Assembly: GCF_023078455.1 (NCBI RefSeq)
Contig: NZ_CP095740.1
Location: 3,336,001-3,400,000, forward strand
Source of the DNA: Luteibacter aegosomatis
Lineage (GTDB): Bacteria; Pseudomonadota; Gammaproteobacteria; Xanthomonadales; Rhodanobacteraceae
Direction of reading: 5' to 3'
Length of the DNA stretch: 64,000 nucleotides
This document shows positions 47,582 through 56,754 of the stretch, in pieces. The number at the start of each line of letters is the position of its first letter. The stretch's first letter is position 1. The notes under the pieces are model-generated. The model did not search any database. It was not told the origin of the DNA and saw only the letters and a program-made list of their open reading frames with translations. The translations under genes were made by a program, and so were the position numbers.

Positions 47582-50050
47582 ATGTTCACGCCCGACGCTC
47601 CCATCGCCGACCACATCCCGCTGTCGACTCACGTCTCGCCGACCGTCGTCAAGACGACCGCGGGCGATTTCCTCATGGTCTGGCGCCTGGGCGGCCTGCC
47701 CTTCGTCGGTCGTGAAGAGTGGGAGATCGAGCACCGCCACAACACGTTCAACCGCATGCTGCAGACGCTGCGCGCGCCCGACTTCGTGAACGTGGCGTTC
47801 TGGGTGCACGACGTCCGTCGCCGACGCAAGGTCAAGGACACCAGCAAGTTCGAGCACGAGTTCAACCAGTCGATGTCCGACGCGTACTTCGGCGCGCTCT
47901 CGGCGCAAAAGCTCATGCAGAACGAGCTCTATCTCACGATGATCTATCGCCCGGTCGTCGAGGGTAAGCGTTTCGTCGAGAAGTCGGCGGACGTCTCGCG
48001 GCTGGAGGCGGAACAGAAACAGGCCATCACCAAGATCCTCGAACTGGCCGGCAACGTGGAGGCCGTGCTCAAGGATTACGCACCCAATCGCCTGGGCATG
48101 TACGAGGCGCCCAACGGCATCGTCTTCTCCGAGGTGCTGGAGCACTTCGGCTACATCCTCAACCGCATCGACGAACCGGTGCCGGTGCTGCAGGCCGCCG
48201 TCAAGGACTATCTCGCGGTAAGCCGCCAGCGGTTCTCCAACCGTACCGGCGATTTCGTGCTGACGACGCCCTCGGGCGCGAATCACTTCGGCGCCATCCT
48301 CAACGTCAAGGAATACCCCGAAGGGACCTACCCGGGCATCCTCAACGGGCTGAAGTATCTCGACTTCGAATACGTCATCACCCACTCGTTCAGCCCCATG
48401 GGCCGTCACGATGCGCTCAAGGCACTGGAGCGCACCAAGGGCATGATGATTTCCTCCGGCGACAAGGCCGTGAGCCAGATCATCGAGATGGACCAGGCCA
48501 TGGACCAGCTCGCCTCGGGCAACTTCGTGCTGGGCGAGTACCATTTCTCCATCGCCATCTACGCGAATTCCCAGGAAGCGCTCGGCCAACAGCTCGCGAC
48601 GACGCGCGCCGAGCTGTCCAACGCCGGCTTCGTTTCGGTGAAGGAAGACCTCGCGGTAACCGCCGCCTTCTATGCGCAGTTTCCGGGAAACTGGAAATAC
48701 CGCACGCGACTGGCCAACGTCAGCTCGCTCAACTTCCTCGGCCTGTCGCCACTGCACAACTTCGCCACGGGCAAGAAGGAAAACAACCCCTGGGGCGACG
48801 CCGTCACCACGTTGCAGACCACGAACGGCCAGCCGTACTTCTTCAACTTCCACGCGACGCACCCGGCCGAAAACTCGTTCGGCGAGAAGGCCATCGCGAA
48901 TACCATGGTCATCGGCAAGTCCGGTACCGGCAAGACCGCGCTCATCAACTTCCTGCTGAGCCAGGTGCAGAAGCTCGATCCCGCCCCGACGATCTTCTTC
49001 TTCGACAAGGACCGTGGCGCCGAGATCTTCGTCCGGGCCTGCGGCGGCAACTACCTCGCCCTGGAAAACGGCAAGCCCACTGGCTTCAATCCGTTCCAGT
49101 GCGAACGCACCGAAGAAAACGTGCAATTCCTCGCCGATCTGGTCAAGGTGCTGGCGGGCAAGGCGGTCTACAGCTCCCGCGAGGAGGAGGACATTTTCCG
49201 CGCGGTGGAAAGCATGCTCGACACGCCCATGCACCTGCGCAACATGACCAATTTCCAGAAGAGCCTGCCGAACCTCGGCGACGACGGCCTCTTCATCCGC
49301 ATGCGCAAGTGGACCTCGGGCAATTCCCTGGGCTGGGTCTTCGACAATCCCCGCGACACGGTGGATCTTTCCAAGGCCAACATCATCGGTTTCGACTATA
49401 CCGACATCATCGACAACCCCGAAGTCCGCGCGCCTGTCATCAACTACCTCATCCACCGCCTGGAGGCGATCATCGACGGCCGTCGCCTGATCTACGTGAT
49501 GGACGAGTTCTGGAAGATCCTCGACGGCAAGGGCGGCCTGAAAGAGTTCGCGAAGAACAAGCAGAAGACCATCCGTAAGCAGAACGGCATGGGCATCTTC
49601 GCGACGCAGAGCCCGGAAGATGCGCTGGCCAGCGACATTTCCGCCGCACTGATCGAGCAGACGGCCACGATGATCCTGCTGCCCAACCCGAACGCGAGCC
49701 GCGAGGATTACGTGGAAGGCCTCAAGCTCACCGAGGCCGAGTACCAGGTGGTGGTGGGCCTGGACGAGCGCTCGCGCTGCTTCCTCGTGAAGCAGGGTCA
49801 CGCCTCGGCCGTCTGCCAGCTCAACCTGCGCGGCATGGACGATGCGCTGTCGGTGATCTCCGCCTCCACGGACAACATCGAGATCATGCACGAGATCCTG
49901 CAGGCGCGCGGCGAGACGCTGGGCATCCACCCCGACGATCTCCAGCCCGCCCAGTGGCTCCCCCAGTTCTACGAAAACCGCAAGGGCAGCGGCAAGAAAC
50001 CCACCCCCGGCCCCCAGTCTTCCCGCACTGCGCGCAGCGCGGCGGGTTGA
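47582..50050 (+). CDS. virB4: T4SS ATPase VirB4
   Basis: The 822-residue AAA+ ATPase energises pilus assembly and substrate transfer. The N-terminal CagE/VirB4 domain is followed by Walker A GKSGTGKTAL near 446-455, Walker B-type LIYVMDEFWKIL near 640 and the QNGMGIFATQSPEDAL motif. Length is normal. It is the largest component gene of the locus. Confidence 0.97.
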   Translation: MFTPDAPIADHIPLSTHVSPTVVKTTAGDFLMVWRLGGLPFVGREEWEIEHRHNTFNRMLQTLRAPDFVNVAFWVHDVRRRRKVKDTSKFEHEFNQSMSDAYFGALSAQKLMQNELYLTMIYRPVVEGKRFVEKSADVSRLEAEQKQAITKILELAGNVEAVLKDYAPNRLGMYEAPNGIVFSEVLEHFGYILNRIDEPVPVLQAAVKDYLAVSRQRFSNRTGDFVLTTPSGANHFGAILNVKEYPEGTYPGILNGLKYLDFEYVITHSFSPMGRHDALKALERTKGMMISSGDKAVSQIIEMDQAMDQLASGNFVLGEYHFSIAIYANSQEALGQQLATTRAELSNAGFVSVKEDLAVTAAFYAQFPGNWKYRTRLANVSSLNFLGLSPLHNFATGKKENNPWGDAVTTLQTTNGQPYFFNFHATHPAENSFGEKAIANTMVIGKSGTGKTALINFLLSQVQKLDPAPTIFFFDKDRGAEIFVRACGGNYLALENGKPTGFNPFQCERTEENVQFLADLVKVLAGKAVYSSREEEDIFRAVESMLDTPMHLRNMTNFQKSLPNLGDDGLFIRMRKWTSGNSLGWVFDNPRDTVDLSKANIIGFDYTDIIDNPEVRAPVINYLIHRLEAIIDGRRLIYVMDEFWKILDGKGGLKEFAKNKQKTIRKQNGMGIFATQSPEDALASDISAALIEQTATMILLPNPNASREDYVEGLKLTEAEYQVVVGLDERSRCFLVKQGHASAVCQLNLRGMDDALSVISASTDNIEIMHEILQARGETLGIHPDDLQPAQWLPQFYENRKGSGKKPTPGPQSSRTARSAAG

Positions 50051-50079
50051 GCAACAGCAAAGCGATGATGGAGACCTTC

Positions 50080-50970
50080 ATGACGACCCACACCGTCCCC
50101 CGCAAGCCTCGTCCGATCGGCCGGCGCCTGGCCGCGTTGGCCATGCTGGCACTCTTCGGCGCCGCCGTGGTGCCTTCGGCCCATGCCCAGTGGCAGGTCA
50201 ACGACGCAAACACCCAAGGGAAGATCGACGACCTCAAGCAGAACATGAACGATAACGTCGGCGTCAAGGCAGACGGCGATGGCAAGACGCTCAACGGCAA
50301 CCTCGACGCCATCAACAAGAAGTTCGTGATCGGCACCTATAACGCCAAACAGCCGGGCGACCGCGTAGACCCGCCCAAGAGCGCCCTCCCCGCCGACGAC
50401 AAGAACGCGACCGGCCCTGTCAGCGACGCTTACTGCAGCGATGTGCCGGAACCGCAACAGGCCAACTGCAAGAAGATCGTCGAGATCGAGAACGCCCAAT
50501 ACCTGTACATGGTCACCATGTACAACAACACCACCAAACGCTACCAGACACTGAAGGAACTGCTCGACGAGCGGAGCAATATCAACACCGACGATCCCAA
50601 TCAGTTCGGTAAGCTACAGGACAACACCAACAAGCTGACGGCCTTGTACAACCTGCTCGCGATCGACCAGCAGCAGATGCAATCCGTGAACTACGCCTAC
50701 GATGCCAACCTCAATTTCCTTCGCGAGCAACAAGCACAGCTCGCGAAGGCAGCCAACACCGGTCAAGCCCCGAAGTCGTCCGGCAGCGGTGGCGATGGCG
50801 GCGGCATTCTCGGCGGACTGGGCATCTCCCTGCCCGGCGGCAGCGACCTCAATATCGGTGCCGCGGTAACCGCCCTGACCACGGGCGCCGTGCTCAAGAC
50901 CACGCTCGACCAAAAGAAATCCGAGGCGCCGGCGGGCATGCAGCATCTGTCGATCACCAACAGCTGGTAA
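50080..50970 (+). CDS. virB5: T4SS minor pilin VirB5
   Basis: The 296-residue protein has a Sec signal peptide ending in AHAQW. Long helices follow (IENAQYLYMVTMYNNTTKRYQTLKELLDERSNI read in part). A Gly-rich segment near 225-245 (SSGSGGDGGGILGG) and a second hydrophobic stretch complete it. VirB5 caps the pilus tip. I chose the ATG at 50080 with TGGAG upstream. virB6 follows after 68 bp. Confidence 0.82.
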   Translation: MTTHTVPRKPRPIGRRLAALAMLALFGAAVVPSAHAQWQVNDANTQGKIDDLKQNMNDNVGVKADGDGKTLNGNLDAINKKFVIGTYNAKQPGDRVDPPKSALPADDKNATGPVSDAYCSDVPEPQQANCKKIVEIENAQYLYMVTMYNNTTKRYQTLKELLDERSNINTDDPNQFGKLQDNTNKLTALYNLLAIDQQQMQSVNYAYDANLNFLREQQAQLAKAANTGQAPKSSGSGGDGGGILGGLGISLPGGSDLNIGAAVTALTTGAVLKTTLDQKKSEAPAGMQHLSITNSW

Positions 50971-51038
50971 GTACCGGGCAGGGCCTCCGGCCCTGCCTGG
51001 GCGCTTCGCCGCATCTTTTATCGTAAGGAAATGGCTTC

Positions 51039-52214
51039 ATGATCGACAGGATCGGAGACATCGCGGGAACCCCGGCGCTGGCGCTAGCCGGCGATCCGAC
51101 GGGCGCGCTCACCAATTTTTTCTTCTTCTCGACGATCAACGACTTCCTCCGGAACGAGATCGACGTGATGCAGTGGAAGCTGCTCTCGGGCGCCGCCACC
51201 ATCATCGGCACGGTGGCCGTCGTGGTACTCACCGTGTGGATCATGTGGCAGGGCTTCCGGATCGTGAGCGGCCAGTCGCGGCAGCCCATGATGGCACTGG
51301 TGGGCGACTCGGCGAAGGCGACGCTCATCGTGTTCATCGCGACCACCGCCGCGGCCAGCTCCAGCTCGGTCTACTGGACACTCTCCGACGGCATGTCGAC
51401 GACGATCGCGCAATACGTAACGGGCGACACCGCGAGTCCGTTCGAGTCCATCGACAAGAACCTCGCGCAGATGGAAGTCGCCCTCGCGATCATCGACAGC
51501 ATGGATACGGGCAAGGAGAGCGCCCAACAGGATGCCAAGGACCGCAACCGCTGGTTCACGGGCATCGGCGTCGCCGGGCCGAGCGTGGTCGCCGGCTCGA
51601 TGCTCCTGCTGAACAAGATCGCCCTGGCGTTGTTCGTCGGCTTCGGTCCGTTCTTCATCATGTGCCTGCTGTTCGACTCGACGAAAGCGTTGTTCCAGAA
51701 ATGGCTGCTTTACGGGATAGGCACCGTGTTCTCGCTGGCCGTGCTATCGGTGATGGTGGGCATCGCGATGAAGATGATGGGAGCGATCACCGAGGCATTC
51801 GCGGCGAAGTTCCTCATGACCATGGCCACCGGGGGATCGTCCAGCAGCGCCGACGGCATCAACAGCATGGCGCTCCAGCAGGGCGGCGTCGGCCTCCTGC
51901 TGTCCACGCTCATCATCATGGCGCCTCCGATGGCGGCGGCGTTCTTCCAGGGCACGCTCGGCCAGTTCGCCTCGTATTCCTCGTTCGGCTCCATCGGATC
52001 GCAGATCGCGGCGCAGGACGCCCAGGCGCTCGCGCAGGGAAGGAGCCCCATGGGCGGCGGCGGATATGTACCCCCGCACCGTGACCAGGGCGGAACCGTG
52101 GCGAACACGGGCAAGGCGCCCACGTTGGGTTACCAGGGAGGGCCTTCCGTTCAGCCTAAGCAGGACGATACGGTCAAGAATCAGCGACCGACTGGCCTAG
52201 GTGAGACTCCATGA
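51039..52214 (+). CDS. virB6: T4SS polytopic inner-membrane protein VirB6
   Basis: The 391-residue protein has at least five hydrophobic helices (for example IIGTVAVVVLTVWIMWQGF, IALALFVGFGPFFIMCLLF, VFSLAVLSVMVGIAM). The conserved Trp-rich WIMWQG element typical of TrbL/VirB6 is present, with a soluble C-terminal tail. It overlaps the next gene by 4 nt. Confidence 0.93.
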   Translation: MIDRIGDIAGTPALALAGDPTGALTNFFFFSTINDFLRNEIDVMQWKLLSGAATIIGTVAVVVLTVWIMWQGFRIVSGQSRQPMMALVGDSAKATLIVFIATTAAASSSSVYWTLSDGMSTTIAQYVTGDTASPFESIDKNLAQMEVALAIIDSMDTGKESAQQDAKDRNRWFTGIGVAGPSVVAGSMLLLNKIALALFVGFGPFFIMCLLFDSTKALFQKWLLYGIGTVFSLAVLSVMVGIAMKMMGAITEAFAAKFLMTMATGGSSSSADGINSMALQQGGVGLLLSTLIIMAPPMAAAFFQGTLGQFASYSSFGSIGSQIAAQDAQALAQGRSPMGGGGYVPPHRDQGGTVANTGKAPTLGYQGGPSVQPKQDDTVKNQRPTGLGETP

Positions 52215-52711
52215 TTCGTCGCGTCATCCTGCTGGCAACCCTCTCCCTCGGATTCGCAGGCGCGGCGTTCGCGCAGTGCGCTCCCGGCATTCCGTCCGCC
52301 GGCAACCCGGGATGTATCCCGCCCACGGCGCCCAACTCGCCCTACAACCAGGGCACGGGTGCCGCGCCGCCTCCCGGCCCGGAGCCCGTCTGGCGCGAAA
52401 CGTGGGGCGCCGTCGCCATCGACATGGGCGTGGGCCGGGCCGGCATGTCGGATACCGAAAAGAGCAAGGATTCCGCCATCGCGGTCGCACTGGACCGGTG
52501 CAAAAGCGCCGGTGGGACCCAATGCGAGATCAAGACCACATACCACAACCAGTGCGTCGCCCTGGCCCAGGAAAAAGGTGGCGGGGATGTGGTGACCGTT
52601 ACCGGGCCGGACCAAACCAGGGCCGAATCCCGATCCGTGGAGAAATGTGGCGGCGAGGCGCGTTGCGCCGTCGTCTACAGCGCCTGCAGCGATGCCGTCC
52701 GAGTGCAGTGA
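52211..52711 (+). CDS. Exported DUF4189-type protein
   Basis: The 166-residue protein has a signal peptide ending near AFAQC and a Pro/Gly-rich linker. A DUF4189-like core follows: ETWGAVAIDMG, SAIAVALDRCKSAGGTQCEIKTTYHNQCVALA. Eight cysteines suggest periplasmic disulfides. Members often accompany X-T4SS genes, but their function is unknown. It begins within the virB6 stop, so it is co-expressed with the secretion system. Confidence 0.75.
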   Translation: MIRRVILLATLSLGFAGAAFAQCAPGIPSAGNPGCIPPTAPNSPYNQGTGAAPPPGPEPVWRETWGAVAIDMGVGRAGMSDTEKSKDSAIAVALDRCKSAGGTQCEIKTTYHNQCVALAQEKGGGDVVTVTGPDQTRAESRSVEKCGGEARCAVVYSACSDAVRVQ

Positions 52712-52718
52712 GCCGACC

Positions 52719-53576
52719 ATGACCATGCGAAAGAAAACCCTCTTCCTGTCCACCACCCTGCTCGCCGTGGCGAGCGGTGGCGCCTTTGCCGCCGACGTGG
52801 CCGCACCGCCGGAAATCGTCGCGGCCGTGCCGTCCGGCGCCCATCTGGTCGCGTTCAAGAAGAGCGGCGACCAGATGGGCGCCGACGCGGTGGCCGTTTA
52901 TGAAACGACTGCCGACGCCTCGGGCTCGCGAAACAGGGAGCTTCTGGTCTTCCGCAAGCAGAATGGCGCGTTCCAGGAAGTGGTCCGTAGCGACCGCATC
53001 GTCGCCTGCTCCACCTGCAGCCCCGAGCGCAGCGATCCGTTCGTGAGCGCCGACCAGATCAAGGTGACACCCGGGCACATCGACATCCGGCAGAGCTACG
53101 GCGACGCCCATCCCACCGACGTGACCTTTGCCTTCGCCTACGACAAGGGCCAGTGGCGAGTGACGTCGGCATCGAGCCAGGACGGCGCGGGCAAGGTCAC
53201 CCGCATCCCCCTGCCCTCTTCCGGCCTCCTGAAGGATTTCGACGGCGGGTGGCAACGCAAGTCCTTCTGGAACGCCCTGATGCTGAACGACGTGAAGCAT
53301 TCGTTCCGCTTCCTGCTGGCCCAACCCAGCGAAAGCGCGCTCGCAGGCAAGATCGACGATACCCGCAAGGAAAGCGGCGACTGGCATGTCGCGGCGCGCG
53401 TCGCGGACGGTTGCATCGCGCTCGCCCGCGATGCGTCCGGCACGTTCTTTCCCGTCGCCAAGCCGGGCACCTCCTCGAAAGACCAGGCATCGCAGGAAGC
53501 GATGGCTGCCTGCAAGGCCCAGGGCAAGGGCGAGTGCGAAGCGGTGCGCACCAGCTGCAGCGCCGGCCCCATCTAA
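52719..53576 (+). CDS. Exported protein with a DUF4189-like C-terminus, possible immunity or accessory factor
   Basis: The 285-residue protein has a signal peptide ending near GAFAAD. The middle part contains CSTCSPERSDPFV and a TFAFAYDKGQWRVTSA strand pair. The same DPF...F-Y...W pattern occurs in the small protein at 54969. The last 60 residues (DGCIALARD...QEAMAACKAQGKGECEAVRTSC) resemble half of a DUF4189 domain. It lies between a DUF4189 gene and the first effector. No function is established; immunity is a guess from position and export. Confidence 0.6.
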   Translation: MTMRKKTLFLSTTLLAVASGGAFAADVAAPPEIVAAVPSGAHLVAFKKSGDQMGADAVAVYETTADASGSRNRELLVFRKQNGAFQEVVRSDRIVACSTCSPERSDPFVSADQIKVTPGHIDIRQSYGDAHPTDVTFAFAYDKGQWRVTSASSQDGAGKVTRIPLPSSGLLKDFDGGWQRKSFWNALMLNDVKHSFRFLLAQPSESALAGKIDDTRKESGDWHVAARVADGCIALARDASGTFFPVAKPGTSSKDQASQEAMAACKAQGKGECEAVRTSCSAGPI

Positions 53577-53606
53577 ATCATCGGTTACGCAAGAAGGAGA
53601 CGCGCC

Positions 53607-54938
53607 ATGGATACCGTATCGGATCAGAACATCAAGCGGTTGGTCGAGACGCAAGGCAAGAACCGCATGTACGAACTCGAGGACGGCACCTGGCTGAAGG
53701 CGTCGGAAGGCACGGTGGCCTGGCGCAACAACAACCCAGGCAACCTGAAGTTCGGTTACCACGACAGCGCCGATACCACGGTGCACACCAAACGCACGAA
53801 GGAAGAGGCACTCGCCTCCGCCCAGAAGAACTACGACGGCGTGGTCGATCTCGACCAGTGGGGCAACGCGGTCTTCAAGAACTACGAAGCCGGTCGCGCG
53901 GCGCAGGAGAAGCTGATTTCCGGGAAGTGGGGCGACAAGACCGTCGACGAGATGGTCAAGTCGTATTCCAAGCCGGATTACAGCGGCCAGACGCACTACG
54001 AAAACCAGGTCAAGACGATCTACGCCACCGCGAAGGCGCAAGGCCTGGACCTGGAAGGCAAGAAGATCAGCGACATGTCGCAGAAGGAACTCGATGCCCT
54101 CGCCGACGGCGTCAGCAAGGCCGAGGGTTGGCGAGCCGGCACGGTCCAGGCATCCAAACCGCTCACGGTCGAAGAACTGCGTGAGACCATGGGCAAGAGC
54201 GCCCCGTCCTCCCCCGCCAAGGGCCATGGGGGCGGCGCGCTGCGCGAAGGTGCGCACGGCGAAGACGTGCGCCACGTGCAGGAGAATCTCAACAAGCTCG
54301 GCTACACGGGATCGAACGGCAAGGCGCTGGAGCCCGACTCCCGCTTCGGCGCGCAGACGAAGGAAGCCATACAGAAATTCCAGCGCGAACACCACCTGAC
54401 GGACGACGGCATCGTCGGCGACAAGACGATGAAGGCCATGAACGACGCCGTGCAGGCGAAGAAAGGTGCCGCGCCGGCCCACGCCGCCGGCCAGCCCTCC
54501 ACCGGCACGCACGGCCCGATGCTGGACGACCCCGCCCATCCGCGCCACGACATGTACGAGCAGGCCCTGGCCGGGGTGCGGGATTTCGAAAAGCGCATGG
54601 GTCACGCATCCGGTCCGCATACCGCCAACGTGTCGGGCGCACTGACCGCCGCGGCGCTCAAATCGGGCCTGGATCGCATCGACCACGTGGCCGTCTCGGA
54701 CGATGCCAACAAGGCCTATGCCATGCAGGGCGACGTGGCCTCCCCGTTCAAGAAACACGCGGAGATCGACGTCGCCAACGCGGCCAGGACGCCGCTGGCG
54801 GAAAGCAGCGCACAGGCCCTGAACCACGCACAGGCGCAGGAAAACGCCCGCCCGGCCCCGCAGCAGAACACGAATCAGCAGCAGGCCGCCTCGCAGCCGG
54901 CAGCGCCCGCACAGCCGCAGTTGCCTGGGCAACCGTAA
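53607..54938 (+). CDS. X-T4SS effector 1: lysozyme-like + peptidoglycan-binding + XVIPCD
   Basis: The 443-residue protein has three parts. Residues 1-180 include WRNNNPGNLKFG, a motif of muralytic lysozyme-like domains. Residues 212-278 are a PG_binding_1 fold (GEDVRHVQENLNKLGY, FGAQTKEAIQKFQREHHLTDDGIVGDKT in part). Residues 305-405 are an XVIPCD (DDPAHPRHDMYEQALAGV, SGLDRIDHVAVSDD, AYAMQGDVASPFKK). A Gln/Pro/Ala tail ends it. XVIPCDs are recognised by VirD4, so it is probably delivered into rival cells to cut peptidoglycan. AAGGAG precedes the start. Confidence 0.85.
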   Translation: MDTVSDQNIKRLVETQGKNRMYELEDGTWLKASEGTVAWRNNNPGNLKFGYHDSADTTVHTKRTKEEALASAQKNYDGVVDLDQWGNAVFKNYEAGRAAQEKLISGKWGDKTVDEMVKSYSKPDYSGQTHYENQVKTIYATAKAQGLDLEGKKISDMSQKELDALADGVSKAEGWRAGTVQASKPLTVEELRETMGKSAPSSPAKGHGGGALREGAHGEDVRHVQENLNKLGYTGSNGKALEPDSRFGAQTKEAIQKFQREHHLTDDGIVGDKTMKAMNDAVQAKKGAAPAHAAGQPSTGTHGPMLDDPAHPRHDMYEQALAGVRDFEKRMGHASGPHTANVSGALTAAALKSGLDRIDHVAVSDDANKAYAMQGDVASPFKKHAEIDVANAARTPLAESSAQALNHAQAQENARPAPQQNTNQQQAASQPAAPAQPQLPGQP

Positions 54939-54968
54939 GCAAGACGCTCGGCGCAACTAGGACAGATA

Positions 54969-55478
54969 ATGGACGAGCTGAAGGCGTTCGCGACCGAAGG
55001 CACCCGGATACTGGAATGGAAGACCGGAGACCTCACCGGAAGCGGCCGTATGGACGCCTTGCTCGTGCTGGACCCGCCCGGTGCGGGCGACGAGAAGCTC
55101 GGCGAAGGACCGGAACGAACCGTGCTTCTGCTGATCCGCGGCATGTCGGGCCGGTGGAACCAGGCCGGCACCAATCGACGGATCGTCCCCAGCGCCACCC
55201 GTGGCGGGGTGGCCGGCGACCCGTTCGGCTACGTGAGGCTGGAAGAAGCCGGCTTCACGGTCGTCAACGGGGGCGGCAGCCGCGAACGTTGGGCTGATGA
55301 ATTCTCCTTCACGTACAGGGAAGATCGCGAAGACTGGTTCGTCAGTAAGGTGGTCCGGCGGGTGTCCGACAGCGAGACCGGACTGGAAAAACGTATCGAC
55401 CTGAGCCCGGAGGAACTGGGCCTGATCGCATTCGAAGACTTCGACCCGGTGACGATTCCGGAGGTAACACTCCCCTGA
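54969..55478 (+). CDS. Candidate immunity protein for effector 1, no signal peptide
   Basis: The 169-residue protein contains an EF-hand-like loop GDLTGSGRMDALLVLD. GDPFGYVRLEEAGFTVVNGG and ERWADEFSFTYRE..DWFVSKV follow, a pattern I associate with a widespread family of usually exported proteins. Here the reading frame goes straight back to the effector 1 stop without a signal peptide. If it neutralises a periplasmic peptidoglycan hydrolase the location is odd. The start follows AGGACAG. Confidence 0.6.
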   Translation: MDELKAFATEGTRILEWKTGDLTGSGRMDALLVLDPPGAGDEKLGEGPERTVLLLIRGMSGRWNQAGTNRRIVPSATRGGVAGDPFGYVRLEEAGFTVVNGGGSRERWADEFSFTYREDREDWFVSKVVRRVSDSETGLEKRIDLSPEELGLIAFEDFDPVTIPEVTLP

Positions 55479-55556
55479 ACCGTGGTTTTTCCGCCCCCAT
55501 TTGGCGGGACAAGGCAGCACGGTGCTGCCGCATCGAGAGTGAAACAGGAGCTGCAC

Positions 55557-56573
55557 ATGGCGATTGACCGTGAGACCCAGGTGATGATGGACGCCTACTC
55601 GGCGGGCATTCGCTCGCCCAAGGAACTGGCCAACTACATGGCCCAGGTGACCCATGAATCGAATGGGCTGAACCGTCTGGAAGAAAGCTTCCGCTACACG
55701 CGCGACAACTCGCAGATTCCCACCCAGTCGGCCTGGCGCGAAGGCGCCAACCGGCTGGATGCCGCCCGCAGGGATGCCTTGCAGGGCAAGCCCGAGCGCC
55801 TGGCCGAGCTGATGTACGGCGGGCGCAACGGCAACGACGAACCCGGCGACGGCTGGAAATACCATGGCCGTGGCTACCTCCCGCTCAACGGCAAGGACAA
55901 CTACCGCGCCGCCGGCGAAGCCATCGGTGCCGATCTGGTGGGTAAACCCGAGCTGGCCGCCGACCCTCAAACCGCGTCCAAGGTCGCCTCGTGGTACTGG
56001 AGCCACCGCATTCCCGAGCATGCGAGGGAAGACGTGAAGGCCGCCACCCTCGCCATCAACGGCAAGTACCACGGACTGGAAGACCGGGAGCGCCGCTTTG
56101 CCGAATGGGAGCGCCGGCTCACGCCCGAAGTGATGCAGCGACTGGAAGGCGGCGCCGTGGGTCGCCCGATGGAGACGACACCCGCACATGCCGCGTCGAA
56201 AGCGCCCGACGACCAGGCGCTCATCGACCAGGCGCGCAAGGGCGTGCACGAACTGGACCGGCAACGCGGCCGCCAGCCCGACCAGTTCAGCGAGAATCTC
56301 ACCGGTTCGCTCGCGGCGGCCGCGAAGCGCGACGGCCTCGATCGTGTCGATCACGTGGTGCTCAGCGACGACGCCTCGCGCGCCTACGCCGTGCAGGGCA
56401 ACCTCGACTCACCGCACAAGCGCATGGCCGAGGTGCAGACCGCGCAAGCCGTGAACAAACCCTTCGAAGAGAGCATGAAGGAGATGGCGAACCTGGCTCA
56501 CCGACAGCCGCAGGCACAGCTCGAGCAACAGCAGCCATCGCAGCACAAGCCGCCGACCGGCCCAGGCATGTGA
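55557..56573 (+). CDS. X-T4SS effector 2: GH19-type lysozyme + XVIPCD
   Basis: Residues 1-200 form a GH19-like muramidase: catalytic Glu34 in AQVTHESNGLNRLEESFRY and the YHGRGYLPLNGKDNYRAAG motif near 102-120. Residues 218-315 are an XVIPCD (DDQALIDQARKGVHELD, DGLDRVDHVVLSDD, AYAVQGNLDSPHKR). The end is Gln-rich. I chose the ATG at 55557 after CAGGAGCTG; the longer frame upstream has no family support. Total length is 338. It is a close paralogue of the next gene. Confidence 0.88.
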   Translation: MAIDRETQVMMDAYSAGIRSPKELANYMAQVTHESNGLNRLEESFRYTRDNSQIPTQSAWREGANRLDAARRDALQGKPERLAELMYGGRNGNDEPGDGWKYHGRGYLPLNGKDNYRAAGEAIGADLVGKPELAADPQTASKVASWYWSHRIPEHAREDVKAATLAINGKYHGLEDRERRFAEWERRLTPEVMQRLEGGAVGRPMETTPAHAASKAPDDQALIDQARKGVHELDRQRGRQPDQFSENLTGSLAAAAKRDGLDRVDHVVLSDDASRAYAVQGNLDSPHKRMAEVQTAQAVNKPFEESMKEMANLAHRQPQAQLEQQQPSQHKPPTGPGM

Positions 56574-56754
56574 GGCGGCGGCCACCGACCGACGCTGCGG
56601 GAAAGCGCACATCGCGGTCCCGTAGACAGCGATAAGGTGCCCGGAAAGGAAAAAAGCCAGAAAGCGAGAAAGCGCATCAGGGGGGACCCGTCCGGACGAT
56701 GGGTCGACGGCACGCGGGACGCGACGCCGACCGACAGTCAGACAGGAGTTACAC

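Noticed and set aside
47180..49930. Open frame of over 900 codons antisense to virB4
   Set aside because: VirB4 is clear on the plus strand with Walker motifs; the antisense product has no recognisable feature.
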